From NCBI GenBank assembly GCA_016188915.1, contig JACPGU010000004.1, positions 47,437 through 111,436 on the forward strand: a stretch of DNA of 64,000 nt. Reading direction: 5' to 3'. The notes under the pieces were generated by a model. It worked only from the letters and a program-made list of their open reading frames with translations. It did no database searches and was not told the DNA's origin. The stretch's first letter is position 1. The number at the start of each line of letters is the position of its first letter. The DNA comes from Candidatus Microgenomates bacterium (GTDB taxonomy: Bacteria > Patescibacteria > JACPGU01). The position numbers were made by a program, and so were the translations under genes. Shown in pieces: positions 17,072-24,979 of this stretch.

Positions 17072-17145
17072 TGGTCGGGATGCCGAGAATCGAACTCGGT
17101 CTACACCCACCCCATGGGCGCGTACTACCGGCATACTCCATCCCG
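17072..17145 (-). tRNA. tRNA-Pro(GGG)
   Basis: Read on the complement: acceptor CGGGATG pairs with CATCCCG, the anticodon stem CGCCC/GGGTG encloses the loop ATGGGGT with anticodon GGG, and the T-arm is CCGAG-TTCGATT-CTCGG. It ends with an A discriminator and an encoded CCA (17072-17075 read TGGT on the + strand). The other tRNA genes in this window lack an encoded CCA. Confidence 0.93.
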
Positions 17146-17186
17146 AAAACATAAAATCCTATAGCATTATACCTAATTTTTCTCAA

Positions 17187-17352
17187 TAAAAAAATCTGCT
17201 CTCTGAATGGGACGAAAGGAAGATCGTGACCTAGATATACTAGGTGGGTGTTCTCGGATTGCCTCCACGGAAGCAATCTATGATGAACTCCCTAGATTTG
17301 AGCGTAGGTCGATCTTAGACCATCCCATTCAGGTAGCAGATTTAAAAATACC
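17187..17352 (-). ncRNA. Rod-shaped structured RNA, 6S-like candidate
   Basis: On the complement, a stem AATCTGCT/AGCAGATT is followed by CTGAATGGGA/TCCCATTCAG, an internal loop, AAGATC/GATCTT and GACCTA/TAGGTC, a central irregular region and a terminal hairpin ATTGC...GCAAT. The molecule is an almost continuous rod of about 165 nt. A promoter (TTTACA, 17 bp, TAAGAT) lies just upstream on the same strand and the outer stem ends in seven T, a terminator. Size, rod shape and central bubble resemble 6S RNA (ssrS), which binds RNA polymerase; I cannot confirm family membership by eye. It lies between the M50 protease gene and tRNA-Pro. Confidence 0.55.
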
Positions 17353-17359
17353 TGTGGAT

Positions 17360-17388
17360 ATCTTAAAGTCTTATACTTATATTGTAAA
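17360..17388 (-). promoter_or_regulatory. Promoter of the rod-shaped RNA
   Basis: On the complement, TTTACA (17383-17388) and TAAGAT (17360-17365) are separated by exactly 17 bp. It points at the folded RNA and starts it at about 17352. Confidence 0.6.
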
Positions 17389-17396
17389 CCGATTTT

Positions 17397-18080
17397 CTAT
17401 AATAGGGAAGACAGATATTTTAGCGCTATGTCTAGCGGATAAAGTAGAGTGGAGATGACAAAAGACAAAATTCTTTCTATCCAAGTAATTAGTGGCACAA
17501 GGATAGGTATTCTCAAAAAATATTCCACGAAAATAATCGTCAGTAAAAGAATAGGCCCCGATTTTTCCAGCCTATCAACCGCATCTCGCATACTTTCTGG
17601 CGCTATAGCGCTTAATATTTTTGATCCATCCAAAGGGTAAATAGGCAGAATATTAAAGGCCGCCAAGAGCAGATTGACTTGGACTATTATCCCAATGATA
17701 GTTAGAGGATAGGTATTATAAGCATCAAATCCATATTGGTCGGCTATCAAAAGGGGGATAGACAGAATTAAGGCAAGTAAAAAATTAGCGGTTGGTCCGG
17801 CTATTGATACTTTGAGCTCATCGTAGCGATTTTTCAAGGCATTGGGGTTGACCGGCACTGGTTTGCCCCAGCCGAAACCAACGAAAAGTAAAAAAAGAGT
17901 GCCTGTCGGATCAAAATGGCGAGCAGGATTGAGCGACAATCTGCCGGCGTATTTGGCGGTAAAATCGCCCAAACGAGTCGCCATCCAGGCATGGGCGAAC
18001 TCATGAACGGTTAGTCCAATAATAATAGCCAATAAGAAAGCCAATAAGGCTAGAGGGCTAGAGAAAAGATCAAGTAGCAT
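17397..18080 (-). CDS. M50-family site-2 protease (intramembrane metalloprotease)
   Basis: A 227-residue polytopic membrane protein. The zinc site is H26-E27-F-A-H30 in the first helix, and the third ligand is D151 in the motif ILPIYPLDGSK; both lie in hydrophobic segments as required for intramembrane cleavage. No PDZ or CBS domain is attached, which places it in the short SpoIVFB-like or rhomboid-sized subgroup common in CPR genomes. Substrates, usually anti-sigma factors or signal peptides, cannot be inferred here. It is transcribed leftward, towards the structured RNA and tRNA-Pro. Confidence 0.93.
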   Translation of the reverse strand: MLLDLFSSPLALLAFLLAIIIGLTVHEFAHAWMATRLGDFTAKYAGRLSLNPARHFDPTGTLFLLFVGFGWGKPVPVNPNALKNRYDELKVSIAGPTANFLLALILSIPLLIADQYGFDAYNTYPLTIIGIIVQVNLLLAAFNILPIYPLDGSKILSAIAPESMRDAVDRLEKSGPILLLTIIFVEYFLRIPILVPLITWIERILSFVISTLLYPLDIALKYLSSLL

Positions 18081-18220
18081 AAAGATTTTGCTTTAAGTGA
18101 TTGATGTTTGGAAGGACAGAAAAAGGTAAATGAGATTTTTTGCTAGACAAAATAAATATCTTTTGATAAAATAACAAAGCTAACTAACCATAAATTTAAT
18201 CTTACTTGAGGAATTCTATT

Positions 18221-18418
18221 ATGTCAAAAGTGTGTGAAATGTGCGGAAAAACCAGGACTTCCGGTAGTAATGTCTCTCATTCTAATAGGCATACCCGGAG
18301 AGTTTTTAATCCCAATTTGCAAAAAGCCACCCTGGTTGTCGATGGCGTTAAAATACAAACCAAAATTTGCACCACTTGCATCAAAACTCGCGGTAAATCA
18401 AAAAAAAATAAAAAGTAA
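18221..18418 (+). CDS. rpmB: 50S ribosomal protein L28, zinc type
   Basis: A 65-residue ribosomal protein. I choose ATG 18221 over an upstream TTG because GAGGAA stands 8 bases before it and the L28 homology starts MSKVCEMCGK. The two Cys pairs C5/C8 and C50/C53 mark the zinc-binding (C+) form. Conserved parts SNVSHSNRHTRR and KICTTCIKT are present. A hairpin terminator follows immediately. Confidence 0.95.
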   Translation: MSKVCEMCGKTRTSGSNVSHSNRHTRRVFNPNLQKATLVVDGVKIQTKICTTCIKTRGKSKKNKK

Positions 18419-18447
18419 AAATCCCCTAGGCAGCGGGGGATTTTTTG
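18417..18447. terminator. Terminator between rpmB and the zinc-ribbon gene
   Basis: AAAATCCCC and GGGGATTTTTT pair across an 8-9-base loop directly after the rpmB stop. The A- and T-runs on both sides allow it to work in both directions; it overlaps the last codons of the convergent gene. Confidence 0.8.
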
Positions 18448-18710
18448 ATATAGCAGTCAAAACAAATGGTTTCTTCGTCAGGAGCTAGGTCTTGGGTGAT
18501 GATAGATTTTTTGCCGCAAATTTTGCAAGTAATTTCTTTTTCTTTGGCTTCTTCAGCTTTTTGCTCCTGTTTTTTTTTGGCGCGACAGGCACGACAACGG
18601 CGGGGGGCTTCCTTGAACCCTTTTTTGGCAAAATAAGCCTGTTCGGATTTATCCCAAACGAATTCATTACCGCACTCTTGGCATTCTAATGTTTGGTCTT
18701 GGAATTGCAT
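18426..18710 (-). CDS. Double zinc-ribbon protein
   Basis: A 94-residue soluble protein with four CxxC pairs: C10/C13 and C39/C42 form the first ribbon, C62/C65 and C83/C86 the second, linked by a Lys/Glu-rich helix (about 44-60). The first half (LECQECGNEFVWDKSEQ...PRRCRACR) matches the probable zinc-ribbon domain found in short proteins of Chloroflexi and CPR. Such proteins may bind nucleic acid or ribosomes, but no role has been shown. It converges on rpmB. Confidence 0.8.
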   Translation of the reverse strand: MQFQDQTLECQECGNEFVWDKSEQAYFAKKGFKEAPRRCRACRAKKKQEQKAEEAKEKEITCKICGKKSIITQDLAPDEETICFDCYIKKSPAA

Positions 18711-18816
18711 ATAAAATAGTTAACAGCTAATAATTAAAAGTGAAAATTAGGTAAGGGATAATACCTTTCGCTTGCATTATACGCCGGATTGATTTTTTAA
18801 TAAAGCGACAAAGTGC

Positions 18817-18822
18817 TATAAT
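18817..18822 (+). promoter_or_regulatory. Extended -10 box of holB
   Basis: TGC-TATAAT, 19 bases before the ATG. Unlike murA and tyrS there is space for a ribosome-binding site (GGGGAGAAA), so this gene has a short leader. Confidence 0.55.
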
Positions 18823-18841
18823 CTCTTCGGGGAGAAAAAAG

Positions 18842-19678
18842 ATGTATCCAAAACAATGGAGTTTTTTTGGGAAGGCTTTAGCTGGCGATCGGTTGCACCA
18901 CGCTTATATTTTTTATGGTCCGGGACACCAAGAAAAAAAAGATTTTATTTTACAGCTAGCCGCTTTGGCGCAATGCGCGAAGCCTTCTGAGCAAAAACCA
19001 TGCGGCGAATGTGTTAATTGCCAAGCATTAGTTAGCAAAAGAAGAGTAGATACTTTCATTATTGACCAACAAGAAAATATATCCATTGATACTATCAGAG
19101 AAGCGCAGAGATTTTTGGGGCTTACCAAAACTACAGGATTAAAAAAGATTTTGATAATCAACGGTTTTGAAAAAATGCGGCCGGAAGCGCACGATACTCT
19201 GCTCAAAATTTTTGAGGAACCGCCAGTCGATACTTTGATTTTGCTAGCCGTAGAAAATATAACAAATATTCCAAAAACTATCCTGTCGCGTTGTCATAGC
19301 GTCTATTTGCCAGGGCTGGGATTGTCAATCGGTGATTTGTCTCCCGAAGAAATAAAGACTATCTGGCAAGAATGTGAAATTATTTTAGGAGTAAAAAATT
19401 TTGCCAAATTAGAGCTAGCTTTTCAGACTAGCGAGCTGGAAAATCCTGCCGATAGGATAAAATGGTGGCTGATTTTCCTTAATTCTTTTTTGGTGGTTTA
19501 TCATGGGGGAGAGCAGGATAACCAGATAGAAAATATTTTTTTACCCCTCTTGGAAAAAAACATCAATCATGCTAAAATATACAGGGCTGTTGAGGAAATA
19601 GCCTTGCTTTTGTCTAAAGTAGAAAACACCAATACTCTGACGCGTTTGGCTATAGAAGATGCCTTGTTGCGTGTCTAG
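18842..19678 (+). CDS. holB: DNA polymerase III delta' subunit
   Basis: A 278-residue clamp-loader subunit. The AAA+ core has HHAYIFYGPG at the Walker A position with a degenerate P-loop (GHQEKK instead of GKT), as expected for non-hydrolysing delta'. Four cysteines C45, C54, C57, C60 form the zinc module typical of the family, followed by LLKIFEEPP and the sensor ILSRCHSV. The C-terminal collar domain is divergent. It loads the beta clamp together with tau/gamma and delta, which are not in the window. Confidence 0.9.
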   Translation: MYPKQWSFFGKALAGDRLHHAYIFYGPGHQEKKDFILQLAALAQCAKPSEQKPCGECVNCQALVSKRRVDTFIIDQQENISIDTIREAQRFLGLTKTTGLKKILIINGFEKMRPEAHDTLLKIFEEPPVDTLILLAVENITNIPKTILSRCHSVYLPGLGLSIGDLSPEEIKTIWQECEIILGVKNFAKLELAFQTSELENPADRIKWWLIFLNSFLVVYHGGEQDNQIENIFLPLLEKNINHAKIYRAVEEIALLLSKVENTNTLTRLAIEDALLRV

Positions 19679-19689
19679 GCAATCGCTAT

Positions 19690-19695
19690 TATAAT
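19690..19695 (+). promoter_or_regulatory. -10 box of the TPR gene
   Basis: TATAAT 38 bases before the ATG at 19734; no clear -35. Confidence 0.4.
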
Positions 19696-19733
19696 GAAGA
19701 CTGCTCATATTTTCTAACAATAAAACAATATCT

Positions 19734-20435
19734 ATGGCAGGTATTATATTGATTTTGGCCTTGGCTGGTATTTTTATTATGATAGCGCGTAAAATGCCGG
19801 AGGCTTTGGAAACTTTGGGTCGTCGACAAAATGGCGGAGAAGACTCTGGCGCGGCCAAAATGAATAAATTCAGCAGTACCGAAGAAGAGGAAGCAAAAAA
19901 GAAAAAAAATGGCAAAAAAACCAATCGTTCAGTGCCACGCTTCGTTAAGGCTTCTGACGAGGCGATCAATGAAATTTTAGATAAAACTGATGGCTTGATA
20001 GAGCAAAAAGAATATGAGCAAGCCGAAAAATTTTTGATTGACGAGATAGAGCAAGCGCCTACCAATGCCAAGCTTTACAACAAATTGGGCATTATTTATT
20101 TGGAGCAGGAAAATTTTTCTGATGCCAAAGAATCTTTCAAAACTGCTTTGAAATATGATAAAAATAATGATTTGATTTATAACAATTTGGGTTTGGCTCT
20201 TTTCAACCAGGGTCGCTATATAGAATCCATTGAAGCTTATAAAAAATCTATTCAATTAAACGGCCTGGTGCCGCATCGCTATATCAATTTGGGTTTGGCT
20301 TTCGCGGCGTTAAGAGAATTTGGCAAGGCTCTGGATGCTTATAAAAAAGCGCAAGTTTTGGACAAAGACAATAATGACTATCAGAAATTAATTAAGGAAG
20401 CGACAGAAAAATTAGCGGAAACCTCCATCGCATAA
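19734..20435 (+). CDS. Membrane-anchored TPR protein
   Basis: 233 residues. An N-terminal membrane helix (about 2-20, GIILILALAGIFIMIARK) is followed by a basic, charged linker and about four tetratricopeptide repeats from residue 85 on (YEQAEKFLIDEIEQAPTNAKLYNKLGIIY, NFSDAKESFKTALKYD, YNNLGLALFNQGRYIES). TPRs are protein-docking surfaces; here they face the cytoplasm or outside depending on orientation, which cannot be read. It is a single gene, and the function is unknown. Confidence 0.85.
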   Translation: MAGIILILALAGIFIMIARKMPEALETLGRRQNGGEDSGAAKMNKFSSTEEEEAKKKKNGKKTNRSVPRFVKASDEAINEILDKTDGLIEQKEYEQAEKFLIDEIEQAPTNAKLYNKLGIIYLEQENFSDAKESFKTALKYDKNNDLIYNNLGLALFNQGRYIESIEAYKKSIQLNGLVPHRYINLGLAFAALREFGKALDAYKKAQVLDKDNNDYQKLIKEATEKLAETSIA

Positions 20436-20454
20436 GACAATCTAGCGAAATCCT

Positions 20455-20566
20455 GCCGGCAAGATTTCAGATTAAATTCAGATTAAATAGAGAACGGCAA
20501 AAATGGGAGCACTTGCGTTGTAGTTTAAAAATTAAAAATTATAAAATTAAAAATTAATTAGATAGT
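20455..20566 (+). other. AT-rich spacer with weak hairpin before tRNA-Tyr
   Basis: GAAATC..GCC-GGC..GATTTC forms a short hairpin near 20449-20470 that may end the TPR transcript. 20522-20560 is the AT-rich 7-base type filler (AAAAATT units). Nothing else is visible. Confidence 0.4.
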
Positions 20567-20649
20567 GGTGGGATACCGAAGCGGTCAAACGGGGCAGACT
20601 GTAAATCTGTTGGCTTACGCCTTCGTAGGTTCGAATCCTACTCCCACCA
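20567..20649 (+). tRNA. tRNA-Tyr(GTA)
   Basis: Acceptor GGTGGGA/TCCCACC, anticodon arm CAGAC-TGTAAAT-CTG with anticodon GTA, a long variable arm as in class II tRNAs, and T-arm GTAGG-TTCGAAT-CCTAC. The discriminator is A and no CCA is encoded. It is the last intact backbone gene before the integrated element. Confidence 0.95.
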
Positions 20650-20717
20650 TTTATTAAGTGAAAAGTGAGTCAGTAGATAAGAGCTTCTGACTTTTTATTA
20701 ACTTTTCACTATGATTT

Positions 20718-20755
20718 GCCATCGTAGCTCAGTTGGTAGAGCATTTCCATGGTAA
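20718..20755 (+). pseudogene. 5' half of a split tRNA-Thr(GGT) gene
   Basis: GCCATCG-TA-GCTC...GAGC-A-TTTCC-ATGGTAA is a perfect tRNA start through the anticodon loop. After the loop the sequence becomes TTATTTAGAC, which cannot pair with TTTCC. The missing part (GGAAA, T-arm, acceptor CGATGGC) is found 15.9 kb away at 36619-36660 and completes the cloverleaf exactly. The gene was cut by integration of the element. Confidence 0.92.
20749..20755 (+). other. attL core of the integrated element
   Basis: The 7-bp sequence ATGGTAA, the anticodon loop of the split tRNA-Thr, occurs here and at 36619-36625. To its right, GGTAA...GTAACAAATTCCT pairs with AAGGATTTTGTAAGTTACC (about 20751-20803), an inverted repeat that may bind the recombinase. 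Confidence 0.85.
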
Positions 20756-20887
20756 TTATTTAGACGTAACAAATTCCTACCAAAATAAGGATTTTGTAAG
20801 TTACCAAAGCCACTTAATCTCTCTGATGGTTTTTTTGACGGGAATGTCTTACCAAGAAGCGACCATCGGAAGGGAAATAAAGAAAGA

Positions 20888-20959
20888 GCCGATGTAGTTT
20901 AGCGGTAAAACGTCGCCATGGTAAGGCGAAGACCTCGGGTTCGATTCCCGACATCGGCT
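20888..20959 (+). tRNA. Element-borne tRNA-Thr(GGT)
   Basis: Acceptor GCCGATG/CATCGGC, D-arm GTTTAGCGGTAAAAC, anticodon arm TCGCC-ATGGTAA-GGCGA with anticodon GGT, T-arm TCGGG-TTCGATT-CCCGA, discriminator T, no CCA. It reads the same codons as the tRNA-Thr(GGT) cut by the element but differs in acceptor, D, anticodon and T stems, so it is not a simple copy. It stands about 130 bp inside the left end, upstream of the recombinase gene. The best explanation is that it compensates for the destroyed host gene. Confidence 0.93.
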
Positions 20960-21006
20960 TTAGATAATAAAAGATACTGCCACCAAGGAAGGAGGTGGTA
21001 TTTTTT

Positions 21007-21900
21007 ATGGAGATAAAAACTCTTCTCCAAGAATTTTGTGATTATGCTCTCTATGCTCGAGGTCGGTCGAATAATACCATTAAGGGATATAGGTTTATTG
21101 CGAATCTTTTTTGTAAGGATACTGGAGTCGCCGAGATTGAAGATATTACCACCGATCTTGTTCGCAATTGGTTCTATCTAGGGAGGAAGGACAGAAAGTG
21201 GGCTCCTGCATGTTCTATTTCCTATCATAAGAACCTGACGGTTTTCTTCCGTTGGTGCCTAGACAACGGCTATCTAAAAAGCAACCCTTGCGATGATGTC
21301 GAATTACCTAAATTAGACAAGAGACTTCCTCCAAAATTAACCAAACAAGATTCTGCCAAATTGCTAGAGTTTGTCTATAACTACCCGTATAATTATAGAT
21401 TTCTGAGATTTAGGAATCATGCAATTTTTGCCACATTCATATTCGCAGGATTAAGGAAAGCCGAGCTATTAAATCTAAAATATACCGATGTTGATATCGA
21501 AAATATGTCTATTTTTATCAGACAGGGTAAGGGAAATAAAGATCGGATAGTCCCAATGTGTTATTCTCTGTCGACGATACTCAGAAAATACTTAGACGAA
21601 AGAAAACGACTACATAAAACTTGCCCCGAATTTTTCGCCTCTCTAAACCGTAATATGGGATTTTGTGATAGTGGGCTAAGAAATCTAACCGTAAAAATGA
21701 GAGAAGAATCGGGGATTAAGTTTGGGATTCATAAATTACGCCATACCTTTGCCACCCTAATGCTTGAAGGCGGTTGTGATATTTTCTCGCTATCAAAAAT
21801 GATGGGGCATAGCGACATTAAAACAACGACCATCTATTTAGCCGCCAGCGTTGAACATCTGAGAAAGCAGATTTTGAATCACCCACTCAACAATTTATAA
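21007..21900 (+). CDS. Tyrosine recombinase (XerC/D-like integrase)
   Basis: 297 residues from ATG 21007, which has AAGGAGG 11 bases upstream; a GTG at 20995 is too close to that site. The N-terminal SAM-like core-binding domain (TLLQEFCDYALYARGRSNNTI) is followed by a catalytic domain with the arginine in FAGLRKAELL, a beta-hairpin GKGNKDRIVP, the HKLRHTF box, MGHSDIKTT and the nucleophilic tyrosine in TTIYLA. The gene is adjacent to attL and the replacement tRNA, so it is the prime candidate for the integrase that recognises the tRNA-Thr anticodon arm. Confidence 0.93.
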   Translation: MEIKTLLQEFCDYALYARGRSNNTIKGYRFIANLFCKDTGVAEIEDITTDLVRNWFYLGRKDRKWAPACSISYHKNLTVFFRWCLDNGYLKSNPCDDVELPKLDKRLPPKLTKQDSAKLLEFVYNYPYNYRFLRFRNHAIFATFIFAGLRKAELLNLKYTDVDIENMSIFIRQGKGNKDRIVPMCYSLSTILRKYLDERKRLHKTCPEFFASLNRNMGFCDSGLRNLTVKMREESGIKFGIHKLRHTFATLMLEGGCDIFSLSKMMGHSDIKTTTIYLAASVEHLRKQILNHPLNNL

Positions 21901-21923
21901 AATTAATCAAGAAAGGAGTTACT

Positions 21924-22493
21924 ATGAGAAAAATAGCCATATATGTGCGTGTTAGCACAGGAGAGCAGGATACGGATAATCAGATAACGCCCTTAAGCCA
22001 ATATACAACCGATAGGGGCTGGGAGGTGTATAAGATATACGAAGATAAGGTCAGTGGGTCAAAAGAAGACAGAGAGGCCTTAAAAGAGCTTATGGACGAT
22101 GCCCATAAGAGGAAATTTGACTGTATTATTGTTTTTAGATTTGATCGGTTCAGCCGGAGCTCCCGTCAACTTATTAATTCTCTCGATGTGTTTAAGTCAC
22201 TTGGAATAGACTTCATTAGCTATCAAGAGAATATAGATACAACCACTCCAGCGGGCAAGGCGATGTTTACTATGATTTCTGCTTTTGCCGAGTTCGAGAG
22301 ATCAATTATCCGTGAAAGAGTAAATGCCGGTATCGCCAAGGCTAGAGCAAGGGGCACTAAGCTAGGCAGGCCAAAAATAAAAATCGATATAGATCTACTA
22401 AAGAAATTGAAAAACAAGGGGTTGTCAATTCGCAAAATAGCCAAGGAGCTAGAAGTTCCGAAATCTACGGTGCATAGTCATCTGTGTGCGTAA
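21924..22493 (+). CDS. Serine recombinase (resolvase/invertase family)
   Basis: A small serine recombinase of 189 residues with the nucleophile S11 in YVRVSTGEQD, the conserved FRFDRFSRSSRQL, an E-helix (AGKAMFTMISAFAEFERSIIRERV) and a short C-terminal helix-turn-helix (KGLSIRKIAKELEVPKSTVHSHL). The length fits Tn3-type resolvases and invertases, not large integrases. AAGGAG precedes the ATG. It follows the integrase by 23 bases and is probably co-transcribed. It may resolve dimers or invert a segment; no paired res/inversion sites were recognised. Confidence 0.93.
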   Translation: MRKIAIYVRVSTGEQDTDNQITPLSQYTTDRGWEVYKIYEDKVSGSKEDREALKELMDDAHKRKFDCIIVFRFDRFSRSSRQLINSLDVFKSLGIDFISYQENIDTTTPAGKAMFTMISAFAEFERSIIRERVNAGIAKARARGTKLGRPKIKIDIDLLKKLKNKGLSIRKIAKELEVPKSTVHSHLCA

Positions 22494-22811
22494 TCTGAGC
22501 TGTCCGTAAAACCATATCAAAAAGATGACAATATTGAACCTATAAAAGTTTCTCAAAAAGTTTGTACGATAAACAACTGTTTTTGGGACAACAAAAGAGG
22601 TTAGACGAATAATTATCTGTCTGGCCTTTCGGTTCTTGGTTCCATCATATTATTATCCATAGCCCACTTTCTTAGTTTTTGGTTTAATGGTAAATTTTAG
22701 AGGCTAAGATCGATGTTCTGTGCGATAATGTAGCCAAGATTATTATATCATTTAAATATAAGAATAAGATTGTTCGTTTTCTTAGCTTAAACAAGGAACA
22801 AAGCTTTGATT
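22494..22811. other. Non-coding gap with inverted duplicate of a gene end
   Basis: No convincing reading frame. The segment 22681-22711 is an inverted, slightly changed copy of 22808-22838, which is the 3' end of the leftward gene starting at 22812. The intervening bases are AT-rich. Confidence 0.6.
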
Positions 22812-22838
22812 TTAGCCTCTATTTTTTACCATTAAGCC
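22681..22838. repeat. 31-bp imperfect inverted repeat
   Basis: Arm 22681-22711 (GGTTTAATGGTAAATTTTAG...) matches the complement of 22808-22838 with a few mismatches and seems to continue further on the left. The right arm overlaps the last codons and stop of the 346-residue protein. Confidence 0.6.
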
Positions 22839-23852
22839 TAGTTTTTCTATCCTCCTTAGTGCCCTTTGTTTATCCTTGTTGCTGTATTTTTCTATGGCAT
22901 CCTTTTGTTGCTTCTCCCATTCGAAAAATCCCTCTCCATGCTCTATCATACTTTTGTCAAGATTTAGTATCTGTAGCTCCACCTCTTTCTTTGTTATATC
23001 GGGGAGACCTTTAATGTAGTTGTAGAAGTGTTGGGTGTTCTCGTCTTCGTCTGCAATCTTTTCGATTGCCATCATATATTCTTTTGATAGAAGCTTACCA
23101 ATCTGCTCAATTTGACTTTTTTCTAAAACAGGAAAAGGATTGTCTATCCCTGTTTTTTTACTCCAATCGAACTTTATCGCTCCGATAGGGTATTTTAATA
23201 GGTGCAGAGTCACGACCAAAGTTGTTATTTCTCGATAAACATATAACCACTCCAATAAGGTTTTTTCTTGGAATGTCTGAAAGTTTGATTTCAGGATTCC
23301 TAGGTGGTTAGAATATCGATACCCTTTTGTGTGAACATAATTATGTAGAAGGCCTAGTTTATTAAACCGTTCGCGAAGATTGAGCTTTTGATCAAATGTT
23401 TTAATGTTAGCGTTTGAGTATAGTATGTTCTGGATCCTATCTGCTTTCGGTGTATTTGAGTCCCAAGAGTCCTTCGACATTAGCCAATCTTTAACTGTTT
23501 TGTGCCCATCGTCGTTAATGTTGTAATAAACAGACAGCAATCCTAGTTCAAGGCTACTACGTAGTGATACGAAAGCTTGCTTATAAAAACCAAAGACCAT
23601 GAGATTAAATGATATTTGTAGCTCTTCCCATGATTCTATATATGGGAAATAATGACCAGACGAAAAATTCTCAATTGTTTGAGGTATTATGTCTCCTATG
23701 CCTTGATAAATCCACCCTACATCCTTGATCTCTTCTTTTATCTTTGGGTTTTTTAAGAAAAAAGCTTCTGTTTCCCTTAAAACAACATTACTTTTTTCCG
23801 GATCGTATGTGAACGGCATGTAATTAGCTGGGAATGGAATTGGGTTGCCCAT
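22812..23852 (-). CDS. Uncharacterised helical protein, possibly HEPN-like
   Basis: A 346-residue soluble protein that I do not recognise. It is mostly helical. The middle (FNLMVFGFYKQAFVSLRSSLELGLLSVYY, then RERFNKLGLLHNYVHTKG) recalls helical bundles of uncharacterised proteins sometimes related to HEPN RNases, but a clear Rx4-6H motif in the right place cannot be assigned. The C-terminus is charged. It is the last gene of the leftward cargo; its 3' end is duplicated in inverted form 100 bp further on. A defence or toxin role is conceivable but not supported. Confidence 0.6.
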   Translation of the reverse strand: MGNPIPFPANYMPFTYDPEKSNVVLRETEAFFLKNPKIKEEIKDVGWIYQGIGDIIPQTIENFSSGHYFPYIESWEELQISFNLMVFGFYKQAFVSLRSSLELGLLSVYYNINDDGHKTVKDWLMSKDSWDSNTPKADRIQNILYSNANIKTFDQKLNLRERFNKLGLLHNYVHTKGYRYSNHLGILKSNFQTFQEKTLLEWLYVYREITTLVVTLHLLKYPIGAIKFDWSKKTGIDNPFPVLEKSQIEQIGKLLSKEYMMAIEKIADEDENTQHFYNYIKGLPDITKKEVELQILNLDKSMIEHGEGFFEWEKQQKDAIEKYSNKDKQRALRRIEKLGLMVKNRG

Positions 23853-24151
23853 TTATAATTTGATAATCATCGTTTATTTTATACAGATACCGAATAACAA
23901 CCGAATATTACTCTTTGAGAGTTCTCGCACGGCAACGGCCGAAAGGGGGCTCAAATGCGAGTGGGGTGGTTGTTTCGGAGCTTTTGTCTAGGTAGGGTTG
24001 TTCTGTAGTAAAACCCTCACGCGTTTTTAGGATGCTGAAAAAAATTCTATAATTTTTTTAAAGCATTTGTTCACTTAACAAGTGTTTTTAGAACTCTGCT
24101 TTCTTTTTACTCCTTCCTCCTCAAAACCCCGAGCGTAAGCTCGCGGGAAGC
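23853..24151. other. Folded non-coding gap
   Basis: CTCGCA...TGCGAG (about 23927-23965) frames an inner G+C-rich segment, and CACTT-AAC-AAGTG followed by TTTTT (about 24070-24092) looks like a + strand terminator. No reading frame of note. Confidence 0.45.
24122..24147 (-). terminator. Intrinsic terminator of the 93-residue protein gene
   Basis: On the complement, CCCGCGAGC-TTAC-GCTCGGGG followed by TTTT, just after the stop at 24152. Confidence 0.7.
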
Positions 24152-24433
24152 TTATGGTTCTGAAACCGTATCTACGGTGTCCATGCTGTCTAGAGCATAT
24201 CCCATATCATCATAACTCTCCCAGGTATACCATTTTGCATCCTCTATGATGCTGTTGGCTTGTTCTATGTTGTCGTTAGCTTCACTTAACGCACTACGAT
24301 ACTCATCTATAGTGTCTTCCAGAGATGAATTTTGGCTTTGCAGGTCGGATATGGTGTTGTGGCTACTCCAAAGCCAAATGCCTGCTATCAATACTATAAC
24401 AATGATTATCGTAGTTTCTTTTTTTTGTTCCAT
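24152..24433 (-). CDS. Small membrane protein with coiled coil
   Basis: 93 residues: an N-terminal membrane helix (about 8-24, TTIIIVIVLIAGIWLW), a coiled coil (about 26-62, ISDLQSQNSSLEDTIDEYRS) and an acidic C-terminal tail. No family is recognised. It may anchor or pair with the larger coiled-coil membrane protein of the same element. Confidence 0.65.
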   Translation of the reverse strand: MEQKKETTIIIVIVLIAGIWLWSSHNTISDLQSQNSSLEDTIDEYRSALSEANDNIEQANSIIEDAKWYTWESYDDMGYALDSMDTVDTVSEP

Positions 24434-24673
24434 AGAGCTATCTATTTATTCCGTAACTTCTCGAACACACTTTATAGCTTAATTCAAGAACTGAAAGTGT
24501 ACCAGCTTTTTTATTAGCTATATTAGCTAGCATTTTTTGTTACATGCAATCGTTGTAACCATTGGTCTTATCTCAAACCAGCCAAAAAGCAAGACAAATA
24601 AAACTACCCACAAAATAGTTGTTAAGTGTTTTTTAATGGGTGTCAAAATATGCTTTATCTTCATTGTTACCTA

Positions 24674-24979
24674 TTATTTCTTTGGTAGTCGTCCACCGCT
24701 ACTCAAGCAATCCGCGATAGAGTTATAGGGGGTAAAATTGGTCGTTTTCGAATAATAAGTGGTGCCTTCTCCATGGCAAATCCCCGTAGTGCTTTTTTTG
24801 ACAGGAGGGTTTTCGGAGTCGCTACCACTACTAGGAATACTTTGGGTATTCTCTTGCTTGGCACTGCTATTTTTTGTACTACTTGCCCCTTTTGAATAGG
24901 CGAACACCAAACCAGCCATTACTAGGATGGCAACAACTACACCGATTATGACCCTGTATGTTGTGTTGAGCTTTACCAT
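24674..24979 (-). CDS. Exported protein with ICHxxGTTYY...SGGRLP domain
   Basis: 101 residues: membrane anchor or signal at about 8-28, a Ser/Asn/Gln-rich linker, and a C-terminal domain of about 38 residues beginning TGICHGEGTTYYSKT and ending CLSSGGRLPKK. The same domain ends the thermonuclease encoded at 25268-26230. The conserved Cys, His and the pair TTYY/GGRLP suggest a compact disulfide- or metal-stabilised fold of unknown role, perhaps binding nucleic acid or wall. It overlaps the upstream gene by 7 bases. Confidence 0.75.
   Translation of the reverse strand: MVKLNTTYRVIIGVVVAILVMAGLVFAYSKGASSTKNSSAKQENTQSIPSSGSDSENPPVKKSTTGICHGEGTTYYSKTTNFTPYNSIADCLSSGGRLPKK

Noticed and set aside
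17207..17458. Open frame of 83 codons over the rod-shaped RNA
   Set aside because: Runs through complementary stem arms and into the M50 gene on the opposite strand; composition and structure fit an RNA better.
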